64,000 bases of DNA from Streptomyces humicola (GCF_024436035.1 NZ_JANFNG010000015.1:62001-126000); one strand, 5' to 3'; counted from the first letter of the stretch, positions 1-11,682 are shown. Numbers and translations are program-made. The notes: a model not told the origin generated them from the sequence alone.

Positions 1-663
1 GGCCTGCGGGTGACCACGCCGGAGACGATGGACGTGGTCCGGATGGTGCTCGCCGGCCAGGTGCAGCGGGAGCTCGTTGGACTGCTCAACCAGCACGGAC
101 CGCTTGCCGTCGGCATGACCGGCGAGGACGCGCACACCATGACCGCCGTGAAACGGTACGCCGAGATCGGCGGCGAGAGCGTGGACATCGGCCGCGTCGG
201 AGAGATCACCGAGATCGACGCCGGCGCCATCCAGGCGCTGCTCGACGACGGCCGCATCCCCGTCGTCTCCTCGATCGCCCGCAGCGCCGACGACGGTCAT
301 GTCTACAACATCAACGCCGACACCGCGGCAGCAGCACTCGCGGCCGCGCTCGGCGCCGAGACGCTGATGGTCCTCACCGACGTCGAGGGCCTGTACGCGG
401 ACTGGCCCAACAATGACGACGTCATCAGCCAACTCACCGCGAGCGAGCTGGACAAGCTGCTGCCCGAGCTGGCCAGCGGCATGGTGCCGAAGATGGAGGG
501 CTGCCTGTACGCGGTGCGCAATGGCGTGCACACCGCCCGCGTGATCGACGGGCGGGTGCAGCACTCGATCCTGCTGGAGATCTTCACCGACGAGGGCATC
601 GGGACGATGGTCGTTCCCGATGCGCAATCCGATGCGAACGAGGCCGAAGGGGGCCGGCGATGA
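1..663 (+). CDS. argB: Acetylglutamate kinase, C-terminal part (5' end outside window)
   Basis: The reading frame is open from base 1, so only about 220 C-terminal residues are visible. The enzyme phosphorylates N-acetyl-L-glutamate with ATP, the second step of arginine synthesis, in the cytosol. Visible family features are the substrate/ATP region containing [20 protein letters not shown] and the following [14 protein letters not shown] strand, both characteristic of the amino-acid kinase fold of ArgB. The stop codon overlaps the argD start by 4 bp (ATGA at 660-663), implying translational coupling in an arg operon whose upstream genes (argC, argJ expected) lie outside. Identification is secure; the start cannot be seen. 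Confidence 0.95.
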   Translation, partial: GLRVTTPETMDVVRMVLAGQVQRELVGLLNQHGPLAVGMTGEDAHTMTAVKRYAEIGGESVDIGRVGEITEIDAGAIQALLDDGRIPVVSSIARSADDGHVYNINADTAAAALAAALGAETLMVLTDVEGLYADWPNNDDVISQLTASELDKLLPELASGMVPKMEGCLYAVRNGVHTARVIDGRVQHSILLEIFTDEGIGTMVVPDAQSDANEAEGGRR

Positions 664-1841
664 CGAACGCGAACGCGGCGCTGACCGGGCGGTGGCAGGA
701 CGCCCTGATGGACAACTACGGCACCCCGCGCCTGCCGCTGGTCCGCGGTGAGGGCGCCCGGCTTTGGGACGCCGACGGCAACGAGTACCTCGACTACATC
801 GGCGGCATCGCCGTCAACGCGCTCGGCCATGCGCACCCGGCGGTCGTCGAGGCGGTCTCCGGCCAGATCTCCCGGCTCGGCCACGTCTCCAACCTGTTCA
901 TCGCCGAGCCCCCGGTCGCCCTTGCCGAACGGCTGCTGCGGCTGTCCGGCCGCCCCGGCCGGGTGTACTTCTCCAACTCCGGTGCGGAGGCGATCGAGGC
1001 CGCCTTCAAGATCGGCCGGCGCACCGGGCGTCCGCACATGGTCGCGACCACCGGGGGCTTCCACGGCCGCACCATGGGCGCCCTCGCCCTGACCGGCCAG
1101 CCCGCCAAGCAGGAGCCGTTCCGGCCGCTGCCCGGTGACGTCACGCATGTGCCGTTCGGGGACATCGAAGCCCTGCGGGACGCCGTCACCCATCACACCG
1201 CCGCCGTCTTCATCGAGCCGATCCAGGGCGAGAACGGCGTCGTCGTACCGCCCGAGGGATATCTGCGCGCCGTCCGTGAGATCACCCGGGCCACCGGCAC
1301 CCTGCTCGTCCTCGACGAGATCCAGACTGGCGTCGGGCGCACCGGCCACTGGTTCGCCCACCAGGCCGAGGGTGTCGAGCCCGACATCGTCACTCTCGCC
1401 AAGGCGCTCGGCGGCGGGCTGCCGATCGGCGCCACCGTGGCCTTCGGCGACGCCGCCGGGCTGCTGACGCCCGGTCAGCACGGCTCGACGTTCGGCGGCA
1501 ACCCCGTCGCCTGCGCCGCCGCACTCGCCGTCCTCGACACGATCGAGAACGAGGGGCTGCTGGAGCGGGTCAAGCGCACGGGGGAGCGGCTGCGCAGCGG
1601 GACCGAGGCGATCGGGCACCCGTTGGTCGACCATGTGCGCGGCGCGGGGCTGTTGCTGGGTATCGTGCTCACCGAGCCGCTGGCACCGAAGGTGCAGCAG
1701 GCGGCTCAGGACGCTGGATTCCTGGTGAACGCTCCCGCACCCGACGTGGTGCGGCTCGCCCCTCCGCTGATCCTCGGCGACGACGAGGCGGACGCGTTCG
1801 TCCGGGCGCTTCCCGGCGTCCTCGACGCGGCCCGCGGCTGA
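660..1841 (+). CDS. argD: Acetylornithine aminotransferase
   Basis: PLP-dependent class III aminotransferase of 393 residues, the usual length. It converts N-acetylglutamate semialdehyde and glutamate to N-acetylornithine, and in many bacteria also works in lysine synthesis. Visible motifs are the phosphate-binding [11 protein letters not shown] segment near residue 105, the [11 protein letters not shown] region that holds the cofactor aspartate, and TLAKALGGG with the likely PLP lysine near residue 247. The ATG overlaps the argB stop by 4 bp. It is followed 38 bp later by the argR regulator, so argB-argD-argR look co-transcribed. Confidence 0.96.
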   Translation: MTNANAALTGRWQDALMDNYGTPRLPLVRGEGARLWDADGNEYLDYIGGIAVNALGHAHPAVVEAVSGQISRLGHVSNLFIAEPPVALAERLLRLSGRPGRVYFSNSGAEAIEAAFKIGRRTGRPHMVATTGGFHGRTMGALALTGQPAKQEPFRPLPGDVTHVPFGDIEALRDAVTHHTAAVFIEPIQGENGVVVPPEGYLRAVREITRATGTLLVLDEIQTGVGRTGHWFAHQAEGVEPDIVTLAKALGGGLPIGATVAFGDAAGLLTPGQHGSTFGGNPVACAAALAVLDTIENEGLLERVKRTGERLRSGTEAIGHPLVDHVRGAGLLLGIVLTEPLAPKVQQAAQDAGFLVNAPAPDVVRLAPPLILGDDEADAFVRALPGVLDAARG

Positions 1842-1879
1842 CCGGGCCACGGGGAACGACGATCCGGAGACTGACGACG

Positions 1880-2410
1880 ATGACCGAGGCGCACCCAGGC
1901 GGCGGCCAGGCCGTACCGCAGACCCGCACCGCGCGACACCGCCGGATCGTGGACATCCTCAACCGGGAGCCGGTGCGGTCGCAGAGCCAGCTCGCCAAGA
2001 TGCTGGCCGACGACGGGCTGAACGTCACGCAGGCGACGCTCTCGCGCGACCTGGACGAGCTGGGCGCGGTCAAGATCCGCAACTCGGGGGGCGAGCTGAT
2101 CTACGCGGTGCCGTCGGAGGGCGGATTCCGCACCCCGATGGCACCGCTGGGGGAGTCGGTCAAGGAACAGCGGATGGCGCGTCTCGCCGGGGAGCTGCTG
2201 ATCTCCGCCGAGGCGTCGGCGAACCTCGTGGTGCTGCGCACGCCGCCCGGCGCCGCCCAGTTCCTCGCCTCGGCGATCGACCAGGCGGAGGTGCACGACA
2301 TCCTCGGCACGATCGCGGGCGACGACACCGTGATGCTGATCAGCCGCGACCCGGACGGCGGCCAGCCGCTCGCCGACCATCTGCTGCGGCTCGCTGAGAG
2401 CCACCGCTGA
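1880..2410 (+). CDS. argR: Arginine repressor ArgR
   Basis: Arginine-responsive regulator of 176 residues, normal for the family. The N-terminal winged helix-turn-helix (about residues 15-75) includes [20 protein letters not shown] and [13 protein letters not shown]. The C-terminal oligomerisation and arginine-binding domain ends with the conserved [15 protein letters not shown] segment. ArgR hexamers bind ARG boxes in front of arg genes when arginine is abundant. Its place directly after argD means the operon encodes its own repressor. A candidate ARG box lies in front of argG, 60-80 bp after this gene. Start chosen at the ATG preceded by GGAGACTGACGACG. Confidence 0.96.
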   Translation: MTEAHPGGGQAVPQTRTARHRRIVDILNREPVRSQSQLAKMLADDGLNVTQATLSRDLDELGAVKIRNSGGELIYAVPSEGGFRTPMAPLGESVKEQRMARLAGELLISAEASANLVVLRTPPGAAQFLASAIDQAEVHDILGTIAGDDTVMLISRDPDGGQPLADHLLRLAESHR

Positions 2411-2454
2411 GTAGCCCGTTCGCGGGCACTTGCAGCCGGATCTCTCCGGAGACT

Positions 2455-2488
2455 TTGATTTCCATACGGACTCATGCATACTTATACC
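2455..2488 (+). promoter_or_regulatory. argG promoter with overlapping candidate ARG box
   Basis: TTGATT (2455-2460) and CATACT (2477-2482) stand 16 bp apart as a plausible -35/-10 pair. The -10 lies inside CATGCATACTTATACC (2473-2488), which resembles the T/A-rich ARG box half-sites (TGCATA... TTAT) bound by ArgR in Streptomyces. This is the only clearly AT-richer patch in the argR-argG gap. The assignment rests on consensus similarity only. Confidence 0.5.
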
Positions 2489-2551
2489 CAGCACCGCATG
2501 GATCCCCATGGATGCCCGCCCACCCCGCACGCACTGTGAATGGAGAAAGCC

Positions 2552-5169
<2,618 letters not shown>

Positions 5170-5186
5170 GCCCGGCAGTTCCGCAC

Positions 5187-5222
5187 AGGGCCCGGTCACC
5201 CGTCGATGGGTGACCGGGCCCT
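5187..5222 (+). terminator. Terminator hairpin after argH
   Basis: Perfect 15-bp stem (AGGGCCCGGTCACCC pairing with GGGTGACCGGGCCCT) around a 6-nt loop, 18 bp after the argH stop. No U-tract, as is common in Streptomyces. Confidence 0.8.
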
Positions 5223-5258
5223 GGCGCATGCACGTCGGGCTGCGGTGCGGGATTCGAT

Positions 5259-5276
5259 TGAGACATTCCCGTCTCA
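5259..5276 (+). promoter_or_regulatory. Inverted repeat, probable TetR-type operator
   Basis: TGAGAC-N6-GTCTCA, a perfect 6-bp inverted repeat 20 bp before the regulator's ATG. A third GTCTCA half-site (5291-5296) overlaps the start codon. TANNNT-like hexamers lie at 5277-5282 and 5284-5289, so bound repressor would cover the promoter. Likely autoregulatory site of the TetR gene and its efflux pump. Confidence 0.6.
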
Positions 5277-5295
5277 TACGATGTACGCTGGTCTC

Positions 5296-5844
5296 ATGAG
5301 CCTCGACCGGGACCAGGTGCTGCGGGAGGCCGCCGCGTTGCTCGCCCGCCGGCCGACCGCCTCGATGGACGAGATCGCCAGGGCGGCCGGGATCAGCCGC
5401 GCCACCCTGCACCGGCACTTTCCGGGACGCGACGCCCTGGTGCGGGCGCTCGGCGAGCTGGGCATCGCCCAGGTGGAGGAGCGCCTGGACGCCGCACGAA
5501 TCGAGGAGGGCGACCCGGTGGCCGCGGTACAGCGGCTGATCGAGGAAGCGATGCCCGTGTCCGGCTTCCTCGCCTTCCTCTACGGCGAGAATCAGCTCTA
5601 CGACCTGCCCGGCATCACCGAGGGCTGGTCGCGCGTCGACCGGCGGGTCGGCGCGCTGTTCCGGCGCGGCCAGGAGGAGGGCGTCTTCCGCTTCGACCTG
5701 ACGCCCGCCTGGCTCGGCGAGGCGATGTATGCGCTGATCGCCGCCTCCGGCTGGTGCGTCCAGGACGGCACGGTGGCGCGCAACGACTCCGCGCGCATGG
5801 TCAGCGAGCTGCTGCTCGGCGGGATGCTGCGGAGGCCGTCATGA
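5296..5844 (+). CDS. TetR-family transcriptional regulator
   Basis: A 182-residue repressor. The N-terminal helix-turn-helix (about residues 10-50) reads ASMDEIARAAGISRATLHRH, characteristic of TetR proteins. The C-terminal half is a variable ligand-binding domain and gives no hint of the inducer. Start chosen at ATG 5296; an in-frame ATG at 5206 would place coding sequence through the argH terminator and the operator. Its stop overlaps the start of the MFS transporter (ATGA at 5841), so regulator and pump form one transcript, the classical arrangement of a self-regulated drug-resistance pair. A TANNNT box (TACGCT) 6 bp before the ATG suggests the mRNA may be leaderless. Confidence 0.9.
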   Translation: MSLDRDQVLREAAALLARRPTASMDEIARAAGISRATLHRHFPGRDALVRALGELGIAQVEERLDAARIEEGDPVAAVQRLIEEAMPVSGFLAFLYGENQLYDLPGITEGWSRVDRRVGALFRRGQEEGVFRFDLTPAWLGEAMYALIAASGWCVQDGTVARNDSARMVSELLLGGMLRRPS

Positions 5845-7403
5845 CCTCACCTGCGCTGCGCGAACCCGTCGTCGCTCACGGCTCAGCTGCCGGGCGCCCC
5901 GATCCCGCCCGCTGGTGGGCGTTGGGCGTGCTCGGCCTCGCCCTGCTCGTCGTCGCCGTGGACGCGACCGTGCTCGGCCTGGCCATGCCGTTCCTCAGCG
6001 ACGAGCTCAAGCCGTCGCCCACCCAGATGCTCTGGATCGGCGACGTCTACTCCTTCGTCATCGCCGGGTTCCTGGTCTCCATGGGCAGCCTCGGCGACCG
6101 GATCGGCCGCAAGAAACTGCTGCTCACCGGCGCAGCCGCGTTCGGCGTCCTGTCGTTGCTCGCCGCCTACGCCGCCACCCCTGCGATGCTGATCGCCGCT
6201 CGCGCGCTGATGGGCGTCGCGGGGGCGACTCTGATGCCCTCGACGCTCGCGCTGATCCGCAACCTGTTCGAGGACCCGCGCGAGCGCAGCCTCGCGCTCG
6301 GCACCTGGGGCTCGGCGTCGATGGCGGGAGCCGCGCTCGGGCCGGTCCTGGGCGGCTTTCTCCTCGAACACTTCTGGTGGGGCTCGGTCTTCCTCATCAA
6401 CATCCCGGTGATGGGCGCGCTGATCGTCGTCGGCGCCAGGCTGCTGCCCGAATCGCGCAATCCGGCCCCCGGCCCGTGGGACACCGTCAGCGTCCTGCTG
6501 TCGCTGGTGGGGATGATCGGCGTCGTGTTCGCGATCAAGGAGACGGCGGCGTACGGATTCGGCGCGGCCCGCACCGCCGCGGGCGTCCTGGGCCTCGGCT
6601 GCCTGGCCGCGTTCGTCCGGCGCCAACTCACCATCCCCGAACCGCTGCTGAACATGCGGCTCTTCCGCAACCGCGGCTTCACCGCCTCCGTCCTCGCCGA
6701 CCTGCTCACCGTGGTGGGCCTGTCCGGGCTGGTCTTCTTCCTCTCCCAGTTCCTGCAGATGGTGCAGGAGCGCTCGGCGCTGCAGGCCGGGCTCGCCGAG
6801 ATTCCGGCAAGCGTGGGCGCCGTCGTGACCGGACTGCTCGCCGGACACGCGGCCAGGCGCTACTCGGTGCGTGGCGTCGTCGCCGGTTCGCTCGCCGCGA
6901 TCGGGGTCTGTCTCGCGGCGCTGGTGACGGTCGCACCGCACACCGGATATCCGCTGCTGGGGGCGGTGTTGCTGGTGGTCGGCATGGGCGCGGGGTTCTC
7001 CTTCACCGTCACCGCCGACGTGATTCTCTCCGCCGTCCCGCAGGAGAACGCGGGCGCCGCGTCCGCGGTCTCGGAGACGGCCTACGAGCTCGGAACGGCG
7101 CTCGGCATCGCCGTGCTCGGCTCGATCGTCACGGGCCTGTACTCGGGATTCGCCGTTCCGCACGGTGTCCCCGGCGCCTTGGCGGCGCAGGCCGAGCAGT
7201 CGCTGCCCGGTGCCGTCGAGGCCGCGGCGCGCCTGCCCGGCCCCACTGGCGACGCACTACTCACCGCCGCGCAGGGCGCCTTCAGCGACGGGCTGCGGGT
7301 CGCCTGCGGCGTGGGTGCGGTCCTGCTGCTGGTGGCGGCGGCATGGGCGTGGCGGATGCTGCGCGGTCAGGAGCTGGCCGGACAGGTCCCGTCCGGGCGG
7401 TGA
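5841..7403 (+). CDS. MFS transporter, DHA2-type drug:proton antiporter
   Basis: Integral membrane exporter of 520 residues with about 14 hydrophobic segments, the length and topology of the DHA2 (EmrB/QacA) subfamily. Motif A appears as GSLGDRIGRKKLLL between segments 2 and 3, and the motif C-like glycine-rich stretch GSASMAGAALGPVLGG in segment 5 marks an antiporter. Expected to expel a cationic or hydrophobic compound in exchange for protons. Start at ATG 5841 overlaps the stop of the upstream TetR gene, which presumably controls it. The substrate cannot be told from sequence. It ends 12 bp from the convergent acyltransferase gene. Confidence 0.92.
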   Translation: MTSPALREPVVAHGSAAGRPDPARWWALGVLGLALLVVAVDATVLGLAMPFLSDELKPSPTQMLWIGDVYSFVIAGFLVSMGSLGDRIGRKKLLLTGAAAFGVLSLLAAYAATPAMLIAARALMGVAGATLMPSTLALIRNLFEDPRERSLALGTWGSASMAGAALGPVLGGFLLEHFWWGSVFLINIPVMGALIVVGARLLPESRNPAPGPWDTVSVLLSLVGMIGVVFAIKETAAYGFGAARTAAGVLGLGCLAAFVRRQLTIPEPLLNMRLFRNRGFTASVLADLLTVVGLSGLVFFLSQFLQMVQERSALQAGLAEIPASVGAVVTGLLAGHAARRYSVRGVVAGSLAAIGVCLAALVTVAPHTGYPLLGAVLLVVGMGAGFSFTVTADVILSAVPQENAGAASAVSETAYELGTALGIAVLGSIVTGLYSGFAVPHGVPGALAAQAEQSLPGAVEAAARLPGPTGDALLTAAQGAFSDGLRVACGVGAVLLLVAAAWAWRMLRGQELAGQVPSGR

Positions 7404-7415
7404 CGAGTTCGGTGA

Positions 7416-8141
7416 CTAGGCCGCCTTGCGGTGGTCGGAGGCGGAAGCCTTCGCCTTGGTGGCGTAGACGTCCACGTACTCCTGGCCGGAGAGCCGCATC
7501 ACGTGGCTCATCACCTCGTCCGTGACCGCCCGCAGCACATAGCGGTCGCGGCCCATCCCCTCGTACCGCGCGAAGCGGAGCGGCTCGGCGAAGCGGACGG
7601 TCACCTGGCTGATCCGCGGCAGTCCCGCGCCGGACGGCTGCACCCGGTCGGTGCCGATCGTCGCGCACGGCACCACCGGCGCACCGGTCATCAGCGCCAG
7701 TCGGGCGACCCCGGTGCGGCCGCGGTAGAGCCGGCCGTCGGGGGAGCGGGTGCCCTCCGGGTAGATGCCGAAGACCTTGCCCTCCTCCAGCAGCCGCTGG
7801 CCGGTCATCAGTGCGGCGACGCCTCCGTGCCCGCCGTCCCGGTCCACCGGCACCATGCCGCCGATCTCGCCGAAGAACCACGCCATCAGCCGCCCCTTGA
7901 TGCCGCGGCCCGTGACGTACTCGTTCTTGCCGACGAAGAAGACCTGCCGCTTTACCACGAGCGACAGGAAGATCGAGTCGATGAAGGTGAGATGGTTGCA
8001 GGCCAGGATCACCGGCCCGCTGTCGGGGATGTTCTCCGCTCCCTCTACCCGTGGGCGGAACAGGACGCGCATGAGCAGTCCGAGCAGCGCCTTGAGCAAG
8101 ATGCGGAACAACGGGCCCTCCGGTCGTGGTCGGCCGATCAC
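7416..8141 (-). CDS. 1-acyl-sn-glycerol-3-phosphate acyltransferase (PlsC family)
   Basis: Membrane-associated acyltransferase of 241 residues. The HX4D catalytic motif is NHLTFID (His50, Asp55), and the YPEGTRSPDG glycerophosphate-binding motif follows near residue 125. The family transfers a fatty acyl group to lysophosphatidic acid in phospholipid synthesis. Streptomyces carry several paralogues, so the exact acceptor is uncertain. The GTG start has only a weak ribosome site. Divergent from the sigma-like gene, with about 170 bp of shared upstream DNA. Confidence 0.85.
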   Translation of the reverse strand: MIGRPRPEGPLFRILLKALLGLLMRVLFRPRVEGAENIPDSGPVILACNHLTFIDSIFLSLVVKRQVFFVGKNEYVTGRGIKGRLMAWFFGEIGGMVPVDRDGGHGGVAALMTGQRLLEEGKVFGIYPEGTRSPDGRLYRGRTGVARLALMTGAPVVPCATIGTDRVQPSGAGLPRISQVTVRFAEPLRFARYEGMGRDRYVLRAVTDEVMSHVMRLSGQEYVDVYATKAKASASDHRKAA

Positions 8142-8312
8142 AAGTGATCACAGGTGACGGGACGTGGAACGTAATCCGATCCCCCGTCGCCCCAGGTGAG
8201 GACCATACTCGCGGCTACGGGCGAGTTCCACGCGGGGTTCGTACGGACGATACACAGAGTTGACACAGGCGGGTGACCGGCGGCCCGAATCCGCACCGCC
8301 AGGTAACCCGCC

Positions 8313-8879
8313 GTGCACAGGATTCCCGTTATGACGCCCGGTATGACATCGCGCACCCTCCCGGCGCGCCTCGCCAGGCTGGGACCGCTGCTGGCCGCGG
8401 AGGCCGCGGCCGAAGCCGGGCCTGCCGGCGCCGATCCGCGTGACCTCGAACAGGCCGTGTGGCTGCGGCTCTTGGAATGCGGCGGCCCTCCCTCCGAGTC
8501 GCCAGCGCGATGGCTGAGGGACGCCGTCCGCGCCGAGGCGCGCGGATTCCGCCGTCGCGGGCGCCGTGAGGTCCCGTACGACGACCGGTCCCCCCGCGTA
8601 CGGGCGGCTGCGGCGGTGGCGCCGTCGGCCGAAGGGGAGGTGATCGCCGCCGAGACCAGGGAACTGCTGCGGGCCGCCGTCCGCCGCCTCCCGGGCCGCT
8701 GCCCGCAGCTGATATCTGCGCTGTTGTCCCGTTCCGACCCCACGTACCACCAAATTTCCCGGGAGTTGGGAATCTCACAGGGCAGCCTCGGGCCGCTGCG
8801 CTCGCGATGCCTCGGCTGTCTGCGTGCACTGCTCCGGACGGAGGTTGAACTGCCGCAACTACGGGGTACACAGGGGTAA
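8313..8879 (+). CDS. Short sigma-70-family-like protein
   Basis: A 188-residue protein with an ECF sigma-like layout but a shortened N-terminal domain. The stretch DPRDLEQAVWLRLLE followed by WLRDAVRAEARGFRRR resembles a reduced region 2. The C-terminal LPGRCPQLISALLSR plus YHQISRELGISQGSLGPLR is a convincing region 4 helix-turn-helix for -35 recognition. It is located next to a GNAT gene, as I recall for its S. coelicolor counterpart. Whether it works as a true sigma factor or only as a DNA-binding relative is open. Starts at ATG 8313; internal ATGs at 8331 and 8343 are possible. Confidence 0.75.
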   Translation: MHRIPVMTPGMTSRTLPARLARLGPLLAAEAAAEAGPAGADPRDLEQAVWLRLLECGGPPSESPARWLRDAVRAEARGFRRRGRREVPYDDRSPRVRAAAAVAPSAEGEVIAAETRELLRAAVRRLPGRCPQLISALLSRSDPTYHQISRELGISQGSLGPLRSRCLGCLRALLRTEVELPQLRGTQG

Positions 8880-9086
8880 ACAGTCGGCGACAGGGCGCTC
8901 TTGACGTGTCCGGACCGATTCGGAAGCGGGCACGTCAGCCGCGGCCGTCGCCCGGACGACTGTGCGATCATCGGCGCCACGGAATCGGTGTGAACCCACC
9001 CCGACTCCGGTCAAGGGCACACATCCCGGGCGCACACCCTCACCTTCCGCGTCCGGGAGGACTCACAAGGGGAGGCCTGCGCACAC

Positions 9087-9635
9087 ATGGGCATGAGCGT
9101 GACCATCTCTACGGCGACCGACGACGACGCCGAGAAGATCCTCAAACTGCAGTACCTCTGCTACCAGCGGGAAGCCGAGCTGTACGGCGACTACAGCATC
9201 GAACCCCTCACCCAGACCCTCGATGCGCTCCGTGAGGAGCTGGCCAGGGGATGCGTGCTGGTGGCCCGGCTCGGCGAGGAGGTCGTCGGCTCGGTGCGCG
9301 GCGTCGTCGACGAGGACGGGACGGCACGCATCGCCAAGCTGATCGTCCACCCCCGCATGCAGCGCCACGGCCTCGGCGGGCGGCTGCTGCGCGCCATCGA
9401 GGAACGGCTCGCCGTCGAGCGCGAGGCCAAGCGGTACCGGCTGTTCACTGGTCATCGCAGCGAGGGCAACCTCCGGCTGTACCGCAGGCTCGGTTACGCC
9501 CAGACCGGCACCGAGCAGGTCAACCGGAAGCTCAGCCTGGTCACCCTGGAAAAGCCCGTCGGCGACGGCCGCGCCGTGACAACTGGCCGCTCCGCGGCGG
9601 GGGCCGCCGCCACGTCATTCGCCGCCAGCGCCTAG
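9087..9635 (+). CDS. GNAT-family N-acetyltransferase
   Basis: A 182-residue acetyltransferase. The acetyl-CoA pyrophosphate-binding motif A is visible as VHPRMQRHGLGGRLLRAIEE (about residues 88-107), and the motif B region as LYRRLGYAQTG. The acceptor, small molecule or protein, is unknown. GGGGAGG lies 11 nt before the chosen ATG; the second ATG at 9093 is an alternative. The last 30 residues are Ala/Gly-rich and probably disordered. Confidence 0.85.
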   Translation: MGMSVTISTATDDDAEKILKLQYLCYQREAELYGDYSIEPLTQTLDALREELARGCVLVARLGEEVVGSVRGVVDEDGTARIAKLIVHPRMQRHGLGGRLLRAIEERLAVEREAKRYRLFTGHRSEGNLRLYRRLGYAQTGTEQVNRKLSLVTLEKPVGDGRAVTTGRSAAGAAATSFAASA

Positions 9636-9659
9636 CCCCTGCGGTGTTGCAGCGCCCTG

Positions 9660-9697
9660 GGCCGGCTCCGCGGCGCTCCCGCGCCTCGGAGCCGGCC
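9660..9697 (+). terminator. Hairpin after the GNAT gene
   Basis: An 11-bp perfect stem (GGCCGGCTCCG / CGGAGCCGGCC) with a 16-nt loop, 25 bp after the GNAT stop. The rest of the 9636-9902 gap also carries the GGGGGCACC-type inverted repeats common between Streptomyces genes (about 9733-9800) and no credible gene. Confidence 0.6.
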
Positions 9698-9902
9698 CGG
9701 AGGTCGCGCGGACAGGGCCCGCGGCGTCGCGTGCCAGGGGGCACCTCCCTGCGCAGGCAGGCGGAGGCTCTCGCCCCCTGGCCTTCGGCCGGGGGCACCC
9801 ACGGGCCGCACCGCGCTCTCCACTGCAGCTGTGCGCGGGAGATGCCCCCTCGCATGCAGCGCCGCTGCGCCGCCGACGGAGTCGGCTGAGGTGGCACAGC
9901 CT

Positions 9903-10379
9903 TCACGCAGCAGGCCCAGGCCCCTGGCCTTCCGGGCACGGGGAACCCCCGGCCCTGGCCCCCCTCCTTGACCCGCGCTCCCTGTCCGCGCGACCAGTGC
10001 GCAGCCACAGCATGCCCGTCACCGGGAGCACCAGCGGGATGAACAGGTAGCCCATCCCGTAGTACGACCACACCGTCTGGTCCGGGAAGTCGGACGGCAT
10101 GACGATGGTCAGCGTCCCCACGATCAGCACCCCGGCCAGCTCCGCACCGCAGCACACCAGCGCGAGACGCCGCGCCGACTCGCCGCCGCGCACCAGCGTC
10201 ACCAGGATGAAGGCGTACACCACCGCCGCGACGGCGGACAGGATGTACGCCAGCGGCGCCTCGTGGAACTGCGCGATCAGCTGGTAGAGCGAGCGCGACC
10301 CGGCAGCCACGGTGAACAGCCCGTAAAGGCTCACCAGCAGCCGCCCCGGCCCCTCGCCGATCTTTCGCGCGTCAGCCAT
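9903..10379 (-). CDS. Small integral membrane protein, function unknown
   Basis: A 158-residue protein with about four hydrophobic segments (GRLLVSLYGLFTVAAGSRSL, AYILSAVAAVVYAFILVTLV, LALVCCGAELAGVLIVGTL, YYGMGYLFIPLVLPVTGML) and a basic tail rich in Gly, Arg and Pro. I recognise no enzymatic motif. Its ATG lies 8 bp inside the end of the upstream membrane-protein gene, so the two are translationally coupled and may form one complex. Similar paired proteins occur in Streptomyces without assigned function. Confidence 0.75.
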   Translation of the reverse strand: MADARKIGEGPGRLLVSLYGLFTVAAGSRSLYQLIAQFHEAPLAYILSAVAAVVYAFILVTLVRGGESARRLALVCCGAELAGVLIVGTLTIVMPSDFPDQTVWSYYGMGYLFIPLVLPVTGMLWLRTGRADRERGSRRGARAGGSPCPEGQGPGPAA

Positions 10380-10740
10380 GCCCGCCTCCCCAGATGTCGA
10401 ACAGCCGTACTTCGAGCACGGCGAGGACCAGCCCGCCGGCCGTCACGATCGCCGAGCCCCAACGGGTGCGCTCCATCAGCGACATGAAGCCGGCCGCCGG
10501 CACGGCGAGAAGCGCGCCCGCCAGATAGGCGACGAACATGACCGTCCCGCCGACGGGCTTGCGGCCCTGCGTCAACTCGACGATCCCCACCACCAGCTGG
10601 GCGAGCGCCAGCACGCTCACCACGGCCATGCCGATGAAGTGCCAGTCCTTGGTGGACTGGTCCCGTGCGGTGGCGTATCCGCACCACGCGGCCAGGAGCA
10701 GCGAGGCGGCCGAGACGGCGACGGTGAGCCAGGTGATCAC
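10372..10740 (-). CDS. Small integral membrane protein, partner of the next gene
   Basis: About 122 residues and four hydrophobic helices, starting with VITWLTVAVSAASLLLAAW. I start it at GTG 10740, which has GGAG six bases upstream. A GTG one codon earlier is too close to that site, and the longer frame to 10824 would run into the opposite gene's promoter. It overlaps the downstream membrane gene by 8 bp. No functional motif is visible; the conserved pairing suggests a two-subunit membrane protein. Confidence 0.72.
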   Translation of the reverse strand: MITWLTVAVSAASLLLAAWCGYATARDQSTKDWHFIGMAVVSVLALAQLVVGIVELTQGRKPVGGTVMFVAYLAGALLAVPAAGFMSLMERTRWGSAIVTAGGLVLAVLEVRLFDIWGGGHG

Positions 10741-10856
10741 CACGCGCTCCGCAAATCGGCAGGGAACGGACAGGGGTGTACGAGCATGCCGTGACTCTAT
10801 TACGGGCCTTTGGCCCCGATGCACGGGCCCCGCCCGGCCGCGTAGGGTCGGGGATC

Positions 10857-11510
10857 ATGATGCTTCGCACCGACGCCCTGTTGTTCGACATGGACGGGAC
10901 CCTGCTCTCCTCGATGGACTCCGTGGTCCGGTGCTGGGCCCGGTGGGCCGAGGAGTACGGGATCAGCGCGGAGCGCTTCGCGCAGGTGCAACTGCACGGC
11001 CGGCTCGCGGCCGACATCGTCGCCGAGCTGCTGCCCGCGGAGCAGGTGATCGGCGCGCTGGCGCGCATCGAGGAGCTCGAAGTGCAGGACGCGGACGGCG
11101 TGATGATCCTTCCGGGCACGAAGGCGCTGCTCGCGTCGCTCCCGGGCGACCGCTGGGCGGTGGTCACCTCCGCCACCCGAAGGCTCGCCGAGGCGCGGCT
11201 CGCCGTCGCGGGGATCTCGCCAGGACTGCTCATCAGCGGCGGTGACGTGCGGCGCGGCAAGCCGGACCCCGAGCCGTTCCTGCTCGCGGCGGGCAAGCTG
11301 GGCTTCGCCGCGGGCCGCTGCACCGTCTTCGAGGATGCCCCGGCCGGACTCACCGCGGGCCGCGCCGCCGGGATGACCACCGTGGCACTGGCCACCACGC
11401 ACCACCGCTCCGAGCTCGTCGCCGACGTCGTCGTCCGCGACCTCTCCGAGGTATCGGCGCGCGTCCGCGCCGGGGGTGCAGACTCCATCGAACTCGTCTG
11501 CGGCGCGTAA
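10857..11510 (+). CDS. HAD-family phosphatase, sugar-phosphatase type
   Basis: A 217-residue haloacid dehalogenase superfamily hydrolase. Motif I is LLFDMDGTLL with the catalytic aspartates near residues 10-12, motif II is VVTSATRR, and motifs III/IV include GKPDPEPFLLAA and CTVFEDAPAG. The helical cap lies between motifs I and II, as in subfamily I beta-phosphoglucomutase-like and sugar phosphatases. It dephosphorylates a small phosphorylated metabolite; the substrate is unknown. TAGGGT 8 bp before the ATG suggests a possibly leaderless transcript. Divergent from the membrane pair. Confidence 0.88.
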   Translation: MMLRTDALLFDMDGTLLSSMDSVVRCWARWAEEYGISAERFAQVQLHGRLAADIVAELLPAEQVIGALARIEELEVQDADGVMILPGTKALLASLPGDRWAVVTSATRRLAEARLAVAGISPGLLISGGDVRRGKPDPEPFLLAAGKLGFAAGRCTVFEDAPAGLTAGRAAGMTTVALATTHHRSELVADVVVRDLSEVSARVRAGGADSIELVCGA

Positions 11511-11583
11511 GGCAGCTGTCCGCGATGCGGACACGGTGACCGGAATGCGAAACCCGACGGGCGCTTCTGGTTTACTGGTGCGC

Positions 11584-11682
11584 ATGACCGAGACGAACAA
11601 CCGCAGCCGTGCGACCGAGGCGACCATGCCCGGTGTTCGTCCCATGTGTCGAATGCGTCCGTGTCGAATGTGCGCACTCTGA
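11584..11682 (+). CDS. Met/Cys-rich short ORF, candidate leader peptide for metNIQ
   Basis: A 32-codon ORF 223 bp ahead of metN, too short for routine gene calling. The last 13 residues (MCRMRPCRMCAL and the preceding Pro) hold three Met and three Cys codons, an extreme density. A TTTACT hexamer (11571-11576) ends 7 nt before the ATG, the spacing of leaderless Streptomyces mRNAs. Translation of a peptide that stalls when methionine or cysteine is short could control the downstream methionine importer by attenuation. Cys-containing leader peptides before sulfur genes are known in actinobacteria. I see no clear terminator/antiterminator pair after it, so the role is inferred. Confidence 0.45.
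   Translation: MTETNNRSRATEATMPGVRPMCRMRPCRMCAL

Noticed and set aside
303-1850. 515-codon minus-strand frame opposite argB-argD
   Set aside because: Shadow of well-identified enzymes; composition and codon bias do not fit a real gene.
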